Origin: Ascaris suum
Lineage: Eukaryota > Nematoda > Chromadorea > Rhabditida > Ascarididae
Assembly: GCA_013433145.1 (NCBI GenBank)
Contig: CM024185.1
Span: forward strand, 1,674,001-1,738,000
Length of the DNA stretch: 64,000 bases
Direction: 5' to 3'
How positions within the stretch are numbered: the first letter of the stretch is position 1; each line of letters begins with the position of its first letter. The position numbers and the translations under genes were made by a program. Below the pieces are notes generated by a model that was given only the letters and a program-made list of their open reading frames with translations, did not search any database and had not been told where the DNA came from. Below are positions 56,480-64,000 of the stretch, piece by piece.

Positions 56480-57509
56480 TCCCTTCCCTCCGTTCCAATA
56501 AAATTGAGAAATAGGACGCTTTACAATTTACAATATTGACATACGCTCTATGTAAGTTTGTTTCGAAGGGTTTTTTTTTTTTTGCATCACAAAATTGTCA
56601 CTTCACAGTGTTCTTTCTTCCATTAAGTTGCACTTTGAAATGCTGAAATTATTTTCTCATTCTTTATTGAAACGTTTTTTTTTTGGAATCGATATTTTTT
56701 TTACGTAGAATGAAACTAATTTACTGCTTGAAAAGTAGGATAATTATGCATTCTATGATTGCTGATTGGCTAATATTGAAGCGAATCGCCAACTTTCCTA
56801 GCGTTGAATGTTCCACTTTTCATTCCGATAGAATGATAAGAAGGCAACCGAATTAAGATGGAGAGAGAGATACAAAAGGGAAAAATGAGCTGATATAAGA
56901 GAGAAATTAATGAAGAGGAGATTAATCAATTTTTTGGATGCTTAAATTCTCATTCTTATCATTAATAAATTCTGAATGAAATAAGTTTTATTGCGACAAA
57001 GTTAAAACATATTGATTTATCTATACTATCTACTTTCATAAATTAGAGTAATTGATGCAATAAACGCTTTTTTTTTGAAATTTCGCTCATTAGCACAAAG
57101 TAATTTTTCGAAGTTATTGCAAAAAATAAACAAAATAATGAAACTATTTAATTCATTATGGATAAACCTCGATGGAATTAAAGTTTAGCGTCATTAAATA
57201 CCTTATATGACATTATTTTAGAGATACCTATTTGCTCTTGAAGAAAAATAATCCCATGCTTGTTATGCTTTTAGAATCTAAATATTCAAAGAGCTTGAAA
57301 TATAGGTGAACTTATATCTTAAGAACGAAATGTCACATCTGTCTATCATTGCATAAAGGATATGAATCATGAGGCGACAATTGGTACAATTTGAACATTT
57401 GCCAATGTTAGATCGAAATAACACACTTTGTGCTAAAATTGCCTTTGTTATCTCTCTACTAAAAAGCAAAAAAAAAAGCATCACGTTTTTCTTCAAGGAC
57501 GATCATCAT

Positions 57510-57516
57510 TGCACAC
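57510..57516 (+). promoter_or_regulatory. possible metal-response-element core
   Basis: TGCACAC fits the vertebrate/fly MRE core TGCRCNC and lies 78 bp upstream of the metallothionein TATA box. A second near-match (CGCGCACAC) lies at 57,552-57,560. Nematode metallothioneins are mainly known to use GATA factors, so this is only suggestive. Confidence 0.3.
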
Positions 57517-57587
57517 GCATGAAGGTTGTCGCTAAGCGATGAAGAGCAAAACGCGCACACAGTTCAATAGATTTGGGGCGGTACTAC

Positions 57588-57595
57588 TATAAATA
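57588..57595 (+). promoter_or_regulatory. TATA box of the metallothionein gene
   Basis: TATAAATA lies 79 bases before the metallothionein ATG, with a plausible initiator region about 25-30 bases downstream (near CAGTTGCG). This is a strong, textbook-like core promoter for an inducible gene. Confidence 0.7.
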
Positions 57596-57666
57596 GGACT
57601 CCACTGCTCAGTTGCGTTCTCATTCGAGTGCGAGGGTGAGCTACTGGAAGTCGGCTGTCACTAAAG

Positions 57667-60177
57667 ATGGTCTGCAAATGTGGTTCGTTTTGTTTGTTAT
57701 ATTTATGCTATTACAGCGAATTTATAATTGACTATATGAGAGCGATTAGCTCGAGCTGATTTTATGAGCTGAGGTCAGTTGAATAGTTATAGAAAAACCT
57801 TATATTTCACAATGTTGTGTCGAGTTGATTTACAATTGGAAAGTATCGATGAAGCTTTTAGGGACTATTGATAGGGTGCATATTTGGAGCATACTTGGGC
57901 AGTCTGAGGGAGTGGAAGGTGGGAAGGGAAAGTTCACATAGAAGAGTTGGGGGTTAATGAGGACGGGAGGAGGAAAGGAGGGGAGGGGAGTGAAGGGAGC
58001 GAGCACGGCGGCATAGAAGATGATAATAAAACAAATAGAGAAATATGCACGAAGAACTTGCATGATCTATACTTTATATCATATAAAAATATGCTTAATA
58101 ATTTAGTTTCATATTGCAACGGATGAGATATCCTATTCAAATTTTTATGTTTAATGTTTAAATCAAACGGACAAAAAAAAATGCAAAATATTTATGCAAA
58201 TTTTTTATCATCTTTGAATACATATAGTTCTTATAGAAATTAATTAAAATTTTATGTAAGCGATAAATTTAAAGAGATGTACGCACAGATTTGAAGCAGC
58301 TATGATGCTTTTCTTTTTTTTTTTTTTTTGCGAAAACGAATTCGCAAACGCTCGTTGAAAAAAAAAAATATTAGAAATGAGACTGATAAAACGAATAAGG
58401 AAAACGCCAAACGACGTGTCTAAATATGAGAATATGCATATGTTCAGTTTTTTTTTTTTTTAATGAATTGCCATCTCAAAGAATCCAAGCTTTATGTGGA
58501 TAAAGGCTATAGCTGTTGAGAGTTTAAAGGGAAATTTTATCATCTCAATAGAACTATCGCTAAATTCATTAGTAATATTAGCTCGTTTATTTTTCTTTTT
58601 TCTTATAAACTATCACATAACTCGAAAGAATCCTATGAATAGAAAGAGATGACCTTATGTCCTCTTCAAATTTTCTCCCATTTGGATTTTTCCCCCTCTT
58701 TCTAGCACAATCCTTCCCCTTCTCCGCTCTCCCCCTGCGACGTTTTTGCGTATATCTGCAAACCATTACGAGTACCACTGAGATATGAGCATACATTAGC
58801 GCATTTGTATGGGAAAGTGAAATAAGCTTTTCGATATTGTTTAAGTTGGCTTAAGTTTGTTTTAAGTCTAATTTCTTCTGGACCATTGTGAAGCAGAGAG
58901 AGAGAGAGAGATAGCGCTAGCTAAATTCTTTCGTTACCTTTGAGCAATTTTTTTTTCAGGTATATATAGCAAAATTTGCTTCAAGAATTTCGTTTTTCCA
59001 TTTTTTTTTTTTTTTTCGTATAACTTATATGCTTACAGGTTGTGCGGAAGGCAAAGAATGCACATGTAAGGATTGCCCCGACAAGAAGAGCTGTCATAAG
59101 GGTGAATCACAATGTGAGTTCGTCTCTTGATGTTTCATCAGCCATGATCATTAAATACAATTTTGCAAGTGAATTCAGCATGATTGTTGGCTAGTTTTTA
59201 TCGGCTCGCCAATCGAATTCCTCGTCGGAGAAAAAAAGCGGAAATGCATTTTATGTTTGCGAATGGAAATATTGATTTATCTTGTCGTTTTAACTAATTG
59301 AACGAGAGCCGAAAAATGGCGCTAGTGTGGATTCACTAATAAGATTGCTCGTATGTAAATGTTGAAATTGAAGTATAAAATGAAACTGTTATTCAGAGTA
59401 AATTTTTAATGGAATATATGCATAAATATAATGGAGTAGAGAACCAACCTTTTTTTTTCTCCATTTTCCCAATCAAATATCTCTCCCCTCGCCCTTTCGA
59501 TTTCTACTTATTGCAATTTATTGGACGTTTATGGTTTACCTCGATATATGAAATTCCAGGTAATTTTCCCAAGAACAACTATGGAATATTAATGCCAGTC
59601 AGTATATGAGTAATAGAATTGTTCTACCCGATAAATTGATGCCTACTTCGAAGTTTCCATTATTTTTTCTCTTTCGTTATTTGAATTCAAATGTGTAGAA
59701 GGAGCGTTTGCCCGTGCAAAAAAAAAAACGCTCTGTTACATCATGATGTAGCGCATGTGACCAGATGTGTTTTCCGTAATGCTTTGCCGATTGTGTACCG
59801 TGCCACATCGTGGATGATGTCTGATATCAGATTTAATGTACAGTCAAGTTTACATTAATACCCACTAGCTTCTGTTGGCAAAATTGTTTTCCGGAGTAAT
59901 TGATGAGGGGAGAGGAGGAGGAGGGGCACCTAGATCCGGCTACAATAGAGTACTTAGGAATTAAATGGATGTTCTGTTTAATACGTCTGATAGTTTCCAG
60001 CAGTAAGTCTATGAGTGAAGTAATTGATGGATAGCATTTCTTCTTTATTCCCTTGATTTGTTTATTTAATTTCTGCTGTGATATATACAGCGGATTTTAG
60101 GTTGCTGTGAATCAACGGAGAAGACTGCGGAATCAGAAAAAGCTAAAGAATGCAGCAAGTGTGCATCGAAGTGGTAA
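57667..60177 (+). CDS. metallothionein, 54-55 aa, three coding exons
   Basis: Small cytosolic metal-binding protein expected to chelate zinc, copper or cadmium through cysteine thiolates. Exons are 57667-57682 (MVCKC plus one base), 59039-59113 (GCAEGKECTCKDCPDKKSC region) and 60101-60177 (triple-cysteine CCC, then acidic/lysine-rich, ending CSKCASK). Introns are 1356 and 987 nt; the donors are GTTCGT and GTGAGT. The protein has 12 cysteines (residues 3, 5, 7, 13, 15, 18, 24, 31, 32, 33, 48, 51) and one histidine. There are no aromatics except a possible terminal tryptophan. CxC and CC motifs and high Lys/Glu are typical. A GTAAGC donor overlaps the last codons. If used, a fourth exon from 60,835 makes the stop TGA across the junction, giving 54 residues with no aromatic residue. 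Poly(A) signal at 60,942. Confidence 0.82.
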
Positions 60178-60834
60178 GCGTTAGGCTTGTTTAGCCAATA
60201 TGAATGTTGTAGATGCGCATATACACAAATTCAAATCAATAAGGCTATAATGAGCAAGTCTATAGAAGGAGATGGGCTAAGAGGAGGAAGAGGAGGAGGT
60301 ACATTTATAGGAGGATCGTTTCGTTGAATATTTCTCAGAACGGCGCATTTGTCTCCAAATTTTAGCTGAATTTTTTTTAGTACACATAACTCTCCGTTCT
60401 TTTCTGAATTCAACCAATGAAATCTATTAGCAAATAGATGTTCGAATTCATAATGGGATTAACTTTTGATTTATCTTGTATGCAATTTTTTTTTACTTCA
60501 TTGGTCATTCTTCCAAAAGGCAAAATGTGGTTGATATATGCTTTATTATGGAGTTAATCTTTATTAACCTGTGCGGTTTAAAGTTTTTTTTTCTACAATT
60601 TCGCTCTTAGCTATAAAGAAAAGGGAGTAGGAGGTGTACACATAGAATTTAAAATTGCATAAAGGAGTCATTCTCACACCAAAATTCTAGACAGGTAAAG
60701 ATGAAATTTTAGTTAAATATTCGGTTTCGTTGCTATATAATTTCAGGCGTACCTTACTTTATTGCGTCAGGTGTTCTAATTAGACGTCGATATTTAGTTT
60801 ATTGATCGTTATTGATTTTTTTTAAACATTTCAG

Positions 60835-60960
60835 AGGACTCAATGATACGACGATGTTGGCAAGCAGCCGCTTAAAATAGATATGCGATATAATCCATTT
60901 GATTTATTTGTTTCATTTATTTGGAAATAACGTTTCATTCTAATAAAAAGTTTTATTGGT
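60835..60960 (+). other. probable 3' UTR exon of metallothionein
   Basis: Begins after ttaaacatttcag and carries AATAAA at 60942-60947. Its first base completes a TGA stop after the GTAAGC donor at 60,174. It has no coding role otherwise. Confidence 0.55.
60942..60947 (+). terminator. poly(A) signal AATAAA
   Basis: Perfect hexamer followed by a T/G-rich stretch (TTTTATTGGTTTTG), about 107 bases into the last metallothionein exon. Confidence 0.65.
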
Positions 60961-63038
<2,078 letters not shown>

Positions 63039-63182
63039 ATGGCAGGAGTCGACGAAGACGAAGATGAGAGGAGCGGCGGCGTGGAAGCAGACAAGGATAG
63101 GCAAAGTGGAAAGGAAATTGAAATAGGAGAAGCGAAAGAAGAAAAACGCGCCGCCAAGAATGTGGTCAATGAAAATAAATGA
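63039..63182 (+). CDS. small acidic ORF or terminal exon, 47 aa (weak)
   Basis: ATG to TGA. It starts MAGVDEDEDERSGGVEADKD and continues rich in Glu and Lys, ending KNVVNENK. AATAAA overlaps the stop, which fits a 3' end. The purine-rich composition keeps another frame open as well, so coding status is uncertain. ataag just before the ATG could be an acceptor. Confidence 0.25.
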   Translation: MAGVDEDEDERSGGVEADKDRQSGKEIEIGEAKEEKRAAKNVVNENK

Positions 63183-63279
63183 ATTATATATCATCGATAT
63201 TGTTTTTAAAAAAAGAGCCAAAAAAATTATATATATTGTAAAGCTTTTTGTGAGTGAATATATATGCATATTGCATTAG

Positions 63280-63282
<3 letters not shown>

Positions 63283-63372
<90 letters not shown>
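63283..63372. repeat. (TA)n microsatellite, about 90 bp
   Basis: Pure TA tract. Confidence 0.97.
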
Positions 63373-63375
<3 letters not shown>

Positions 63376-63682
63376 TTAATATCAACAACATAACACAAAA
63401 TAACTACTCTGAACTCTTATTGCCAATACTTTCAATACTCATAATAAATAATACATTTAAAAAAAAGAAATATTTTATGTTATGTGTAGCAAATAATTGT
63501 GCTATATATAACAAATGAAAAGAGATGGAATAAAATTTTATAAAATTATGGAATATAATTTCGAAAAAAAAATGAACGATGTTTAGCAAGTTTGAAGATA
63601 AGCATTTTTGAGCGTTTCGAATTAGAATAATTGAAATAATCCGTAAAAATCAGACCACTGTTAGATTTTTTGTTCAATTCAC

Positions 63683-63746
63683 ATGGATTGTTTGATCTAC
63701 CGATATGGCGCCATTAAATTTCTGTGGGCAATCTTCTTACTTCTTG
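63683..63746 (+). CDS. candidate signal-peptide first exon (weak)
   Basis: ATG with MDCLIYRYGAIKFLWAIFLL, a short basic head and a hydrophobic core, then G|GTAACA donor. The rest of any gene would lie beyond the window. Flanking 63,747-64,000 shows nothing else recognisable. Confidence 0.2.
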
Positions 63747-64000
63747 GTAACATTGTTTAACTACGGTGATGCCCATTCAGTGTTTGAGGTTTTCGTCTCT
63801 TCGTGCGGTCGTGTAAGGTTTTGGTCTCAGGTGGTGGGGTGAGTGGTTGTGAATGTATGGTTGAAAAGCTATAGGTATTTTGATGGTTAAGTTCCAATAA
63901 GGTTTGGTTAGCGATTGTTGATGGATAGATAGGTGAAGTTCAACCATGTGGTCTATACAAGCATTGCATCGGTTCCCATATATCGTCTAAACAGGAGTTT

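Noticed and set aside
57278..57496. Minus-strand frame with a hydrophobic start, divergent from metallothionein
   Set aside because: The rest of the translation is unremarkable, it has no splice or promoter support, and its start lies over A/T runs.

Overview
The window looks like a gene-sparse, AT-rich piece of a nematode nuclear genome. The evidence is spliced genes with nematode-style TTTCAG or TTTTAG acceptors, a CDC-48 protein close to the Caenorhabditis form, a gene with motifs of the nematode-restricted MLT-10 moulting family, and a small cysteine-rich metallothionein. CDC-48 is split into 17 coding exons with long introns, so I think this is not Caenorhabditis itself. I cannot name the species. 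I see no rRNA, tRNA or CRISPR array.

Layout. Positions 764-7343 (minus strand) hold most of an MLT-10-like gene; its first exon is unresolved. Positions 8.5-18.9 kb are largely non-coding, with one orphan exon-like frame. Positions 18,908-32,317 (minus) hold a complete 811-residue CDC-48/p97 gene, the best-supported gene here. Positions 33-46 kb are intergenic and carry at least three decayed pieces of a CR1-like non-LTR retrotransposon (about 35.1-35.35 kb minus, 37.7-39.1 kb plus, 40.97-42.4 kb plus). A small two-exon membrane-protein candidate lies at 46,463-47,331 (plus). Positions 47-57 kb contain orphan exon-like frames, tandem repeats and a possible terminal-inverted-repeat element. 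A metallothionein gene with a TATA promoter lies at 57,588-60,950 (plus). The right end has only weak small-exon candidates.

The genes form no evident operon or shared pathway: CDC-48 is a housekeeping AAA+ segregase, metallothionein binds metals, and the MLT-10-like protein is presumably cuticle-related. The non-coding DNA is unusual in having eight long pure (TA)n tracts and nine poly-G/poly-C runs of about 10 or more bases.

I found no convincing new multi-gene system. The observations most worth a second look are: asparagine in CDC-48 at the position of human p97 Arg155; a possible 81-nt cryptic exon in the last CDC-48 intron; a metallothionein stop codon that would be made by splicing; a reading-frame break in the MLT-10-like gene; and tandem repeats whose units contain perfect CRE plus AP-1 sites or perfect POU octamers. 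All exon limits were read by eye from homology and splice consensus, with no transcript data.
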